NCBI GenBank assembly: GCA_031367435.1
Contig: JANLPV010000145.1
Coordinates: forward strand, 1 to 64,000
DNA length: 64,000 nucleotides
Direction: 5' to 3'
From: WLMZ01 sp031367435
Lineage (GTDB): Bacteria; Actinomycetota; Acidimicrobiia; Acidimicrobiales; Ilumatobacteraceae
Below the pieces are notes generated by a model that was given only the letters and a program-made list of their open reading frames with translations, was not told the DNA's origin and made no database searches. The translations under genes were made by a program, and so were the position numbers. Position 1 is the first letter of the stretch. Each line of letters begins with the position of its first letter. Of the stretch, positions 43,889 to 52,032 are shown piece by piece.

Positions 43889-43950
43889 GCGGCCCAAACA
43901 CCGACGGCCCAAACATGCGTGGCGCGCCCAACCTGAACGGCCAAACATGA
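43885..43950 (+). CDS. Possible 21-codon linking peptide with ATGA overlaps at both ends
   Basis: ATG 43885 overlaps the enoyl-CoA hydratase stop by ATGA. The TGA at 43948-43950 overlaps the PfkB kinase start by ATGA. The peptide is Gly/Pro/Asn-rich (MSGPNTDGPN ... NLNGQT). The underlying DNA is an imperfect repeat of GGCCCAAACATG-like units, so this may be a by-product of repeat expansion that separated two formerly overlapping genes, but it would let ribosomes pass through to the kinase. Confidence 0.35.
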   Translation: MSGPNTDGPNMRGAPNLNGQT

Positions 43951-44843
43951 GTGGCGCGGTCTTCGATGTTTGTGTGGTCGGGAGCGCGAACCTTGATTTG
44001 GTCGCGACCACCGATCGGCTGCCCGGTCCGGGCGAAACCGTTATGGGTTTCACCTACGCGGAGCACGCAGGCGGCAAAGGGCTCAATCAGGCCATCGCCG
44101 CCGCGCGGGCGGGGGCGCGCACGGCGTTCGTCGGCGCGGTCGGCGGTGACGACGCGGCGCGCCAGCTCATCTCGGTGATCGATGCGGAGTCGATCGACCG
44201 GTCGGCACTGATGACGATTGCGTCTGCGCCCACCGGCCGAGCCCTGATCGGCGTGTCATCAACCGCGGAGAATTCGATCATCGTTGTGCCGGGAGCCAAT
44301 AGTCGCCTCGCAGCTGACTCCGTTGCCCCGACTGCGGCATTGGCTCGCGTCGTCCTCGTGCAGCTGGAGGTGCCGCTCGCTGTTGTGCACGCAGCACTTC
44401 GGGCCGCACGGGCCGCGGGGGCGATCACCATCCTCAATCCGGCGCCGGCACCACCCGTAACGCTGACGAGCGAGATCCTTGCGTTGTGCGATGTCGTGAT
44501 CCCGAATGAGCATGAGGTGGAGTTGCTCGGCGGTCGTCAGCGACTGCTCGATCTCGGGGCACGAGCAGTCATTGTCACCCTCGGCGCTCGTGGGTCCAAG
44601 TTGTGTTTGCGCGACTCCCCCGAGGTGATCGTGGCGGCCTTCGAGGTAGACGCAATCGACACAACCGCGGCTGGCGATGCATTCTGCGGATCGTTCGCTG
44701 CGGCCATGGCTCGGGGCGACTCGATTGCGAACGCCGTACGGTTCGCGTCGGCAGCAGGGGCGCTCGCGACGACACTTCATGGTGCAGTGCCGTCGCTACC
44801 AACGCTCAACGACATCGAAGCGTTACTTACTCGCGCAGGGTAA
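43947..44843 (+). CDS. PfkB family carbohydrate kinase (ribokinase-like)
   Basis: 298 residues from ATG 43947. VCVVGSANLDLVATTDRLPGPGETVMG, the GGKGLNQAIAAARAGARTAFVGAVGGD signature and the ATP/anion-hole block DAIDTTAAGDAFCGSFAAAMARG with the catalytic Asp. This is closest in pattern to ribokinase, though fine specificity is not certain. Its 3' end overlaps the converging prmA by 17 bp. Confidence 0.88.
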   Translation: MSGAVFDVCVVGSANLDLVATTDRLPGPGETVMGFTYAEHAGGKGLNQAIAAARAGARTAFVGAVGGDDAARQLISVIDAESIDRSALMTIASAPTGRALIGVSSTAENSIIVVPGANSRLAADSVAPTAALARVVLVQLEVPLAVVHAALRAARAAGAITILNPAPAPPVTLTSEILALCDVVIPNEHEVELLGGRQRLLDLGARAVIVTLGARGSKLCLRDSPEVIVAAFEVDAIDTTAAGDAFCGSFAAAMARGDSIANAVRFASAAGALATTLHGAVPSLPTLNDIEALLTRAG

Positions 44844-45648
44844 TGGCCGTCCATCCTTCGTGGTCGGAGCGGTTCACGACTCGTAGCGGTCGCAGCGCCT
44901 CAAGGACGTGATCGTGCCGCTCGGCGAGGATGCCGCTGATCACAAGTGCGCCATTGGATGCGAGGACGCGCCTGAGGTCGTCGGAAAGGTCGATCAGTGC
45001 GGGCGCGAGGATGTTGGCAAGCACGATGTCAAATGTGCCCGACACTTCGTGAAGCGGTGTCGTCGACACGTGGATTCGATCTGCGACACCGTTGCGCCGT
45101 GCGTTGTCGATCGTGGTGGGCACCGCGGCTGGTGAGATATCGATCGCCACGGCGTGTCGAGCACCACGCAGGCATGCGGCAATGGCCAGTACGCCGCTAC
45201 CGCAACCGACATCGAGCACGTCCTTTCCGACGGCGACCAGTTCGAGCAACGCGCGCAACGACAGCACCGTGGTGGGATGATCGCCCATCCCGAAGGTGGC
45301 GCCGGGTTCGATGCTGATCGCGATCGCGTCGTTGTCGAGGTTGCTGGGGGCTTCTGCCCACGCGGGGTAGACGACGAGGTCCTCCGCGATCCATGTGGCG
45401 ATGGCGTGATCGCGCCAGGTTTCACTGATCGTCTCGTCCACGTTCTCGAATCGCCACGACCAGTTGTGCGTGAGGGTGCTCATCGCCGCCGTCACTGCAG
45501 CTTGGTCATTACCCAACGAGGTCCAAAGTTCGACCGACCGTGGCGTTGTGCCGGACCGTTCCTCGACGGCGACAACGCCGATGCCCCAGAGTTCATCAGA
45601 CGCGATCTCGACATCAGTGATGTCAACCGTGAGCACGAGGGCAAGCAT
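44827..45648 (-). CDS. prmA: Ribosomal protein L11 methyltransferase
   Basis: 273 residues from ATG 45648, 7 nt after the carbonic-anhydrase-like stop. EPGATFGMGDHPTT, VLDVGCGSGVLAIAACLRGA for SAM binding, and LANILAPALIDLSDDLRRVL are the PrmA motifs. It trimethylates L11 lysines and N-terminus in E. coli. An in-frame extension upstream would overlap the neighbour and is not used. Confidence 0.9.
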   Translation of the reverse strand: MLALVLTVDITDVEIASDELWGIGVVAVEERSGTTPRSVELWTSLGNDQAAVTAAMSTLTHNWSWRFENVDETISETWRDHAIATWIAEDLVVYPAWAEAPSNLDNDAIAISIEPGATFGMGDHPTTVLSLRALLELVAVGKDVLDVGCGSGVLAIAACLRGARHAVAIDISPAAVPTTIDNARRNGVADRIHVSTTPLHEVSGTFDIVLANILAPALIDLSDDLRRVLASNGALVISGILAERHDHVLEALRPLRVVNRSDHEGWTAITLRE

Positions 45649-45655
45649 CCGCCGC

Positions 45656-46201
45656 TCAGTCGATTCGGCGCAGCGAGTTGCGGAACCTGCGACCACGCAG
45701 CACATAGCTCTGTACCGCTTCGTCGATATTTTCGAGCTTCGCCTTGCCCTCTTTGATGACAGCCGGAACGCCAGCGGCCAACGCTCCCGACGGCACGATG
45801 GTGCCGTTCAGTAACACCGAGTTGGCGGCGACGATCGAACCGGTACGCACCACGACCTGATGCATGACGATGGCGCCATTGCCGACGAGGCTGCGATTTT
45901 CGATCGTGCAACCCTCGAGATGAACGATGTGCCCGATCACACAATCGTCGCCGACGCGTGTTGGCCACAACGATGTTGTGTGCAACACGCTGCAGTCTTG
46001 AATCGAGCTACGTGCACCGATGAAGATCTCGCCATCGTCGCCGCGCAGTACCGCACACGGCCACACGCTGGCCTCGGCGCCGATGTGTACGGAGCCAATG
46101 ATGACTGCATCGGGGTGGATGAATGCGTCGGGATGGATTTCGGGTAACTGGTCGCCCAGCGCATAGATCGGCACATCGACACCGTAGCGAGGCGTGACCA
46201 C
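45656..46201 (-). CDS. Gamma-class carbonic anhydrase-like hexapeptide protein
   Basis: 181 residues, GTG start. Left-handed beta-helix repeats with the zinc-ligand histidines of the YrdA/PaaY type (CSVLHTTSLWPT, CVIGHIVHLEGC). LRGDDGEIFIGARSSIQDCSVLH is the family core. Many such proteins lack the acidic loop of Cam and their activity is unproven. It overlaps nothing and precedes prmA closely. Confidence 0.88.
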   Translation of the reverse strand: MVTPRYGVDVPIYALGDQLPEIHPDAFIHPDAVIIGSVHIGAEASVWPCAVLRGDDGEIFIGARSSIQDCSVLHTTSLWPTRVGDDCVIGHIVHLEGCTIENRSLVGNGAIVMHQVVVRTGSIVAANSVLLNGTIVPSGALAAGVPAVIKEGKAKLENIDEAVQSYVLRGRRFRNSLRRID

Positions 46202-46275
46202 CCGTCAAGAGCTGGCTTGTGGAAACACTCGGCAGGTAGAGAGAGTGATGCTTCACCGGATAGCGTGCTGGGCAT

Positions 46276-47937
46276 ATGTCCCGCAGGATTGAGATCGAAC
46301 TAACAAGCACGCGCCCCGACGGCACCTGGACTTGGCGCGCGGCCGGTGCCAAAGCTCCAAAGGGTGTGCTCGAATCGGCGGTCCTGCCCGGCGCCTCCAA
46401 GGTCGGAGACATTCTTCGTGCCGAGGTCGAGGTCGAGCTTGATGGCTCACGCGTTCTGAGCACCACTTCGATCAAGGGCAAGGCCGACAAGAGCGGCCTG
46501 CTCGAAATTCTGCCGAGCTCGCAGCAGTTCGAACCCGTCACGCAGCAACTTTCCAAGCATGGTGGCAACGATCGTGGCGATCGTGGCGACCGGCGCGATC
46601 GCCCCCCTCGCCGTCTCGATGGAGATCGCCCCCCTCGCACCGACGCCGATCGTCGCCCACGTCGTGAAGGTGCACCAGACGGCGCTGGGGCCGATCGCCG
46701 ACCTCGTCGCGACGACAATCGGCCACCTCGTACGGGTGCAGACGGCGGTTGGGGCGAGCGTCGTCCTCGCCCCAACTTCACTCCCCCGCCTGAGCTGGCG
46801 CAGCGTCCAAAGCCCAAGCGTCTCAAGCCGGGGCGTGCCTATCGGTCAGCCGTACTCGCCGATCTCCCCGAGGCACAGCGACCCGTTGCCGAGCGCGCTT
46901 TGCAGGGTGGTATCCCTGCGGTTCGCCAAGCGGTGCAAGAACAAAATGCTCGGCTTAAGGCCGAGGGCAAAGAAGAGATCCCAGCCGCTGGTCTCATCCA
47001 GATGGCCGAGCAGCTGCTCCCGAAGCTGCGCGTTGCCGAGTGGCTCGACCGCGCTGTTGCCGCCAAAGCCGATCTTGCTGAATTGGCCTTGCCGGATCTG
47101 CGTTCAGTTGTCGCGGCCTCCGAAGATCCGGTGGTCGTTCGCGATGAATCCACGCGTGCTCTCGCCGCCGAATTGAAGTTGGCCCTCACCACCAAGCAAG
47201 AGAGCGAGCTGCTTCTCTGGCTCGACGACATCACTGCAGCGATCGGCGTCGGCCGCGTCGTTCGCGCCCTCAAGTTGTCGTCGTTGCCGCCGAAGGCCGG
47301 CGTCCGCTTTCCCGCCGAACTCGCCACCAGTCTTGCCGATGCCGCGATGGCATCATTGACTGCCGACGCCATGCCCGATCGGTGGGTTGCAGTGCTCGAG
47401 GCGGCAGCTTTTGCGCCCGTCCGGGCGTTGATTAAGCCAACGTCTGCTCCCACACAGATCAGCGACGAACTGTCGTCGACCATCAAGAGACTCGCACCTG
47501 CGCTGCCACAAATCGCGGCGTTGTTCGGCATCGAGGTGACCGGCGGTTCGTCGATGCCTAAGCCCTTGCGCCCTACCCGTCCGGGTCCACCGGCGCGCAA
47601 GCCTGCGTCAGCGTCAGCCGTTCCCTCATCGCGTCCGAAGCCGGCACCTGCAACAATCGCGCCGATTCCCGCCGTACCGGCTCTCGACGCTCCGGTTCCC
47701 GACGTACTCGTTGCCGATGTTGTTGCAGCGGAAACTACCTCAACGGACTCAGTTGCCGAGGCAGTTGTCGCTGAGCCAGAGGTTGTCGCTGAGCCCGCCG
47801 TAGCTGAGCCAGAGGTTGTCGCTGAACCCGCCGTAGCTAAGCCAGAGGTTGTGGCTGAGCCCGCCGTCGCTGAGCCCGTGATCGCCGCCTCAGAGCCAGA
47901 TGTCGCTCCGGCAGAACGACCTGCGGAACTCGCGTAG
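46276..47937 (+). CDS. Uncharacterised protein: beta N-domain, Arg/Asp/Gly linker, helical core, Pro/Ala/Glu tail
   Basis: 553 residues. Residues 1-80 look like a small beta-barrel (RIEIELTSTRPDGTWTWRAAGAKAPKGVLES). Residues 95-180 are a charged D-R-G-D-R and R-P-R-R rich segment, reminiscent of RNA-binding disordered regions. Residues 185-430 are helical (RAYRSAVLADLPEAQRPVAERALQGGIPAVRQAV). Residues 435-553 are a Pro/Ala/Val/Glu-rich tail with an 11-residue repeat. I recognise no named family. An RNA-linked role is inference from composition. Confidence 0.75.
   Translation: MSRRIEIELTSTRPDGTWTWRAAGAKAPKGVLESAVLPGASKVGDILRAEVEVELDGSRVLSTTSIKGKADKSGLLEILPSSQQFEPVTQQLSKHGGNDRGDRGDRRDRPPRRLDGDRPPRTDADRRPRREGAPDGAGADRRPRRDDNRPPRTGADGGWGERRPRPNFTPPPELAQRPKPKRLKPGRAYRSAVLADLPEAQRPVAERALQGGIPAVRQAVQEQNARLKAEGKEEIPAAGLIQMAEQLLPKLRVAEWLDRAVAAKADLAELALPDLRSVVAASEDPVVVRDESTRALAAELKLALTTKQESELLLWLDDITAAIGVGRVVRALKLSSLPPKAGVRFPAELATSLADAAMASLTADAMPDRWVAVLEAAAFAPVRALIKPTSAPTQISDELSSTIKRLAPALPQIAALFGIEVTGGSSMPKPLRPTRPGPPARKPASASAVPSSRPKPAPATIAPIPAVPALDAPVPDVLVADVVAAETTSTDSVAEAVVAEPEVVAEPAVAEPEVVAEPAVAKPEVVAEPAVAEPVIAASEPDVAPAERPAELA
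47773..47871 (+). repeat. 33-bp coding repeat x3 (EPEVVAEPAVA)
   Basis: Three near-identical in-frame units in the C-terminal tail of the uncharacterised protein, the third with a Lys for Glu change. The unit keeps frame, so copy number can vary without loss of the reading frame. Confidence 0.88.
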
Positions 47938-47988
47938 CCAACTCGTCAGTTCGTCGTGTAGCGGTCACCGCCTCTACCATCGGGCACC

Positions 47989-48774
47989 ATGTCCGACATC
48001 GTCCAGTACGAAACGCAAGGCCGCATCGCGGTCATCACTCTGAACCGCCCAGAAGCCCGCAATGCCGTCAATGGCGATGTTGCCGCGGGCCTCGAAGCAG
48101 CCATCGATCAACTGGAAGCCGACCCCTCAGTGTGGGTTGGAGTGCTGCGTGCCAATACCGAGGGTCAAGACAAGCCGGTGTTTTGCGCCGGAGCGGACCT
48201 GAAGGCGATCAACTCGGGGCAAGCCGGTGGGCTCAACACCAAGCGTGGCGGATTCGCCGGCTTCGTCTACCGTGAACGCGTCAAGCCGATCGTCGTGGCG
48301 GTTGATGGCCTCGCCACCGCTGGAGGCTGCGAGATCGTTCTGGCGGCGGATCTCGTCGTAGCCAGTACGCGGGCCTCGTTTGGGTTGGCTGAGGCCAAGC
48401 GCAACCTCATTGCCGGTGCTGGCGGATTGTTTCGCCTACCTCGTGCGATTGGTCAGGCGGCCGCGATGGAAGCAATCCTTACCGGCGAGCCGTTCACGGC
48501 ACAGCGCGCCTACGACCTCGGTTTGGTGTCGCGGCTCACCGAACCGGGCCAGGCGTTCGAGGAAGCGATGCGCCTTGCCACGCAGATCACCGCTGCGGCA
48601 CCGCTGGCCGTGTACGCCAGCCGAAAGGTTGTGCTTGCCTCCGCCTACGAAGACGACGAGACGCTGAAGAACCTCACCAACAGCGAGTTCGCCAAGGTGA
48701 TGCAATCAGAGGACGTGAAAGAGGGCCTCACCGCATTCATCGAGAAGCGGCTTCCGAACTGGCAGGGCAAGTAA
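47989..48774 (+). CDS. Enoyl-CoA hydratase/isomerase family protein
   Basis: 261 residues. VITLNRPEARNAVNGDVAAGLEAAID, PVFCAGADLKAINSGQAG, AVDGLATAGGCEIVLAADLVVASTRASFGLAEAKRNLIAGAGG. The second half lacks the typical hydratase glutamate pair in obvious form, so it may be an isomerase or another crotonase-fold enzyme. It stands alone between the uncharacterised gene and a convergent GNAT. Confidence 0.9.
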   Translation: MSDIVQYETQGRIAVITLNRPEARNAVNGDVAAGLEAAIDQLEADPSVWVGVLRANTEGQDKPVFCAGADLKAINSGQAGGLNTKRGGFAGFVYRERVKPIVVAVDGLATAGGCEIVLAADLVVASTRASFGLAEAKRNLIAGAGGLFRLPRAIGQAAAMEAILTGEPFTAQRAYDLGLVSRLTEPGQAFEEAMRLATQITAAAPLAVYASRKVVLASAYEDDETLKNLTNSEFAKVMQSEDVKEGLTAFIEKRLPNWQGK

Positions 48775-48789
48775 CAGCACCTCGTGTCG

Positions 48790-49251
48790 TCAGCTCTCGC
48801 GAGGCGACAAGGCTTTGTACACCGTGAGTTTGCGTGCCGTGAGGCCGGCGCGTTCGTACATGTTTTTCGTCTCACGGTCTCCGGGTAGCGCTACTGCTTC
48901 GATGCCGGTGAGACCAGACTCGCGAACAACCGAGATTGTTGCGTCGAGCATTGCGTCACCCAGCCCGAGCTCACGCGCGGGAGCCTCGACAAAGGAATGC
49001 GTGATGATGCCGCGATCCTTGGAGGGCACCAGGTGCATCACCATGTAACTGCTGACCATATCATCAAGCGTGCCGACCACCACGAGACGGCTGTCGTCGT
49101 TGAGGACACTCGCCCAATCGGTGACCTCCGCGCATTCTTGCAGCCGTAGAGCTCCGCCTCGCACCGGCTCAAGACCGGCGCGGGCAAGTGCCTGCAAACG
49201 AGCGAGGTCGGCAATGTCGTTCGGTGTTGCCAGACGAACGACGGGATCCAC
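48790..49251 (-). CDS. GNAT family N-acetyltransferase
   Basis: 153 residues. VVRLATPNDIADLARLQALARAG, VVVGTLDDMVSSYMVMHLVP, APARELGLGDAMLDATISVVRESGLTGIEAVALPGDRETKNMYERAGL. The R-x-x-G-x-G/A loop appears as RELGLGDA. It is the last of a tight run with the two small proteins upstream (3- and 7-nt gaps). Confidence 0.85.
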   Translation of the reverse strand: MDPVVRLATPNDIADLARLQALARAGLEPVRGGALRLQECAEVTDWASVLNDDSRLVVVGTLDDMVSSYMVMHLVPSKDRGIITHSFVEAPARELGLGDAMLDATISVVRESGLTGIEAVALPGDRETKNMYERAGLTARKLTVYKALSPRES

Positions 49252-49254
49252 GGC

Positions 49255-49728
49255 TCAACGAGCCTGGAGTTGAGCGATCTTGCCCAAAATCGTTCGTCGG
49301 GTACGGTTATCCTCTTCGTACTGGCGGATGGTCTCGAGTTCGATTCCGTCGAGCGAACCAAGTCGCTGCACTACTTGCGAGGCTGCCAAGCTGTCGTAGC
49401 CCTCGATGGGAAGATCGACGTCGTTCGTCGTGCGCGCCGAAGTTGGTACTTCGCTGGGAGTGATGGCGTGCACTTCTACTGACTGTGCGATCACGGTTTG
49501 GACGTCGCGTGATTCCTCGGCGCTACGCATGCGGCGCTTGAACTCATTGGTGCCTTGTCGTACAGCCATCTTGCCAATGAACTTGGCCAGCGTGAGCTGA
49601 TTCTCCACGCGAGTCTTGCCTGTCGCGATGAGTTCGGGTAGCTCGCGCTGGGCCAGCGTGAAAAGTCCGACAGGCGCGTACAGCGCTACGTCGATGACAC
49701 GGCCAAGCGGAGCTCTGCCGGAACCCAT
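49255..49728 (-). CDS. Conserved actinobacterial small protein, possibly membrane- or lipid-associated
   Basis: 157 residues. The first 30 (GRVIDVALYAPVGLFTLAQRELPELIATGK) are amphipathic to hydrophobic. The C-terminal third (LPIEGYDSLAASQVVQRLGSLDGIELETIRQYEEDNRTRRTILGKIAQL) is a conserved helical module seen at the end of many actinobacterial uncharacterised proteins. It lies 7 nt after the acidic zinc protein. No activity is known to me. Confidence 0.72.
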   Translation of the reverse strand: MGSGRAPLGRVIDVALYAPVGLFTLAQRELPELIATGKTRVENQLTLAKFIGKMAVRQGTNEFKRRMRSAEESRDVQTVIAQSVEVHAITPSEVPTSARTTNDVDLPIEGYDSLAASQVVQRLGSLDGIELETIRQYEEDNRTRRTILGKIAQLQAR

Positions 49729-49735
49729 GTGACGC

Positions 49736-50239
49736 CTACTTCTTCTTCTTGGTCATCATCGGGCAATCATCGTCGCCGATGGGACACGTAGGTGCTCCCC
49801 TGCGGATGAGCAAGAAGCAACTGGGGCAGAGACGCTCATCAGAACGCTTTGGTTGGAGTCGGTCAGCGGCCTCAGAGCGATCTTCGGGCTCTTCGTCGTC
49901 GTCGTCACCTTCGTCGGTGGCTACGAGGCGATCTTTGAGAATGGTGTCAAGGTCTGCTTCAACATCGTCGGGCGCCAACATGTCGTCGTCATCGTCGTCG
50001 TCGCTGCTGACCGCACGGCGAACTGGCCCATCGGTGTCGTCGTCGGCCTCTTCGTCGGCATCGGCGGTATCGACAAATTCGTCATCGATCGTGGCGAACT
50101 CGTCGTCGGCCTCGAGCTCTTCTTCGTTGAGCTCGTCGGGGTCAAGCTCTGGGTCGGCCTCTTCGGCCTCTTCGGCCTCTTCGGCGTCTGGGTCGAGGAT
50201 CTCGTCTTCTGGGTCGATCGTGTCGTCATCGTCTGCCAT
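49736..50239 (-). CDS. Highly acidic protein with a C-terminal zinc site
   Basis: 167 residues. Residues 1-120 are extremely rich in Asp and Glu. The last 40 carry CPSCFLLIRRGAPTCPIGDDDCPMMTKKKK, a likely zinc ribbon. It is related in plan to the actinobacterial DUF4193 proteins, which end in CxxCFLVHHRSQL, though the motif differs. Possibly a regulator that mimics nucleic-acid charge. It precedes a GNAT-containing run and follows thyX by 127 bp. Confidence 0.7.
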   Translation of the reverse strand: MADDDDTIDPEDEILDPDAEEAEEAEEADPELDPDELNEEELEADDEFATIDDEFVDTADADEEADDDTDGPVRRAVSSDDDDDDDMLAPDDVEADLDTILKDRLVATDEGDDDDEEPEDRSEAADRLQPKRSDERLCPSCFLLIRRGAPTCPIGDDDCPMMTKKKK

Positions 50240-50366
50240 ATTGTCTCCTCATCGAAACCCCCGCGCGGGCGGCGAGCATACGTGCGTTCTTGGTCTGACA
50301 TGCCCGCGAGCCTTAGTGACAACCGTCACATCGCACGCACATGAGCGGTCGCGATCGTCATCTGGC

Positions 50367-51977
50367 TCAGGTCTGTTGACGACGCCGTTCGGCCCGTCGC
50401 TCGGATTCGAGCCGCTCGAGTTCGGGAACCTCTTCGGTCATGTGCGACATCGCTTGAGCGATCGCATGGTGGCCGGCCTTTTCTGCGATGAGCCGGTGCA
50501 TTTCAAGCGCGACTCGTCGATAGGCGGGGTGGCCCTGCGGCGATGACCGCAACTCGAGCATGTGCATGGCCTCGCGTGCATTGAACTGCATCGAGTAGCG
50601 AATTCGATAGGCCATGGAGACGGCGTAGCTTGCCTGATGCGGGAAGTCATGACGTAACGCGTCGTAGAGCGCAGCCGAGCGCGACATCGCATCGTCGAAC
50701 ACGTCGGCCATACCTGCACTGTCGACAAGGTCGGGCCGCACGTAGCCGTGATTTGGCGTGAGAGGCTGCCAATCGATCGTGAGCATGCGATGCCGCTGCA
50801 GATCTCGAAAGGCCCCGTAGTCGCTCACCACGTCGAAGCGGTAATCGATGCGTTCGAACGCGCGACCGGGACGATGTCGCCGATTCTCGCGTTCGCCAAC
50901 GTAGGCGCGTACCAACGCAATGCGTTCGTCGGTGCCCAATGTCTTGACGCGTTGCAGGATCTGCGACTCCGGAAGGTTGGTATGCGGATAGCAGATTGCG
51001 GCCAGCAGTTTGTCTTCTGCCTCCGGGTCCCAGTCGAGCAACTCAACAGACGCCGCCGGCTCTACGGGCGTGCCACCAAAGATGCCATCGACGAGCTCGG
51101 CGGTGCGGTCGCGTGTGCTCGCCATGTAGTTGCTCCAGCGGCCGCCACGTTCGGGTAGATCGACTCGGCGGAGGAAGCTGGGAATGACCTTGCGGAGTTC
51201 ATGCAACATGAGGTCTGCATAGTGCTGAGCTTCGGGCAACGGGTGCGAGCGCATCCGCAGCAGCAGCATTTCGAACGCTTGACCGGTTCCGTAAATACCA
51301 ACGTTGCTCAACGACGCCGCGGGCAAGACGCCGCGCACAGAGTCGAGCCCCTTCGCGCGGGTGGCCTGGCGATAGATGAAATCGCTGTCGTCGGGGCCGC
51401 GTGGCACCGTGGCGCGCACATGCTCGGTCACCTTGTTGATGAGCAAGCTGTACGAATCGAACATGCGGTCCATGTCGCCGACATAGCGAGTGCCAAATGC
51501 GCTGTTGAGCACAGCGGGATCTCGGTAGAACCGATAGCGGCCACCGAGGCGGCTGTCGTAGGCGATGTAGCGAGTGCTCTGTTCGAGATAGCTCATCAAC
51601 CGACCCCACTCAAGGACCTTGGTGAGGATGTTCGATGCTTGCTCGCATGCAAGATGTACGCCGCCGAGTTGCGCGACTGAATCGTCTCCATATTCGAAGA
51701 AGACCTTCTCGTACAACTCTTCGGCTCGTTCGAGCCCAACCGTTGCGTCGACGGTCTGATCGCCGCTGATGTCGAGATCGCCGACAAACTCATCGAGGAA
51801 CAATCGGCGAAGGCTCTTTGGGCTGCGGCTATAGCGCGCGAACAGGGCACCCTTGACGACTTCTGGAAGGTTGACGAGCGCGAAGACAGGCCCGTCGAGA
51901 TTGGAAAAATAGCGACGCAGGACGTCGCCTTCTTCTTGAGAGAATTCTTCGGGGACGTAGACCGTCACAAACCACAA
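50367..51977 (-). CDS. Double-domain ThyX-like protein (FAD-dependent thymidylate synthase family)
   Basis: 536 residues, about twice the length of standard ThyX. The first half has YGDDSVAQLGGVHLACEQASNI and GRLMSYLEQSTRYI (125-138), which keeps the S-x-x-E-x-S-x-R-Y half of the ThyX signature but has lost RHR. The second half has FRDLQRHRMLTIDWQPLTPNHGY (near residue 395), which keeps RHR but not the S/E/S residues. ThyX makes dTMP from dUMP with methylenetetrahydrofolate and FAD. Catalysis would need both halves to share one site. Confidence 0.82.
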   Translation of the reverse strand: MWFVTVYVPEEFSQEEGDVLRRYFSNLDGPVFALVNLPEVVKGALFARYSRSPKSLRRLFLDEFVGDLDISGDQTVDATVGLERAEELYEKVFFEYGDDSVAQLGGVHLACEQASNILTKVLEWGRLMSYLEQSTRYIAYDSRLGGRYRFYRDPAVLNSAFGTRYVGDMDRMFDSYSLLINKVTEHVRATVPRGPDDSDFIYRQATRAKGLDSVRGVLPAASLSNVGIYGTGQAFEMLLLRMRSHPLPEAQHYADLMLHELRKVIPSFLRRVDLPERGGRWSNYMASTRDRTAELVDGIFGGTPVEPAASVELLDWDPEAEDKLLAAICYPHTNLPESQILQRVKTLGTDERIALVRAYVGERENRRHRPGRAFERIDYRFDVVSDYGAFRDLQRHRMLTIDWQPLTPNHGYVRPDLVDSAGMADVFDDAMSRSAALYDALRHDFPHQASYAVSMAYRIRYSMQFNAREAMHMLELRSSPQGHPAYRRVALEMHRLIAEKAGHHAIAQAMSHMTEEVPELERLESERRAERRRQQT

Positions 51978-52032
51978 TGCTACGGGTGACGGGGCCCACT
52001 CGACGGTATTGCGCGTTGGTCGTGAGCTGGGG

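Noticed and set aside
46059..46072. GGCCACACGCTGGC identical to the hairpin core at 19240 and 19319
   Set aside because: It lies in the coding sequence of the carbonic-anhydrase-like gene, encodes conserved residues there and has no flanking stem.
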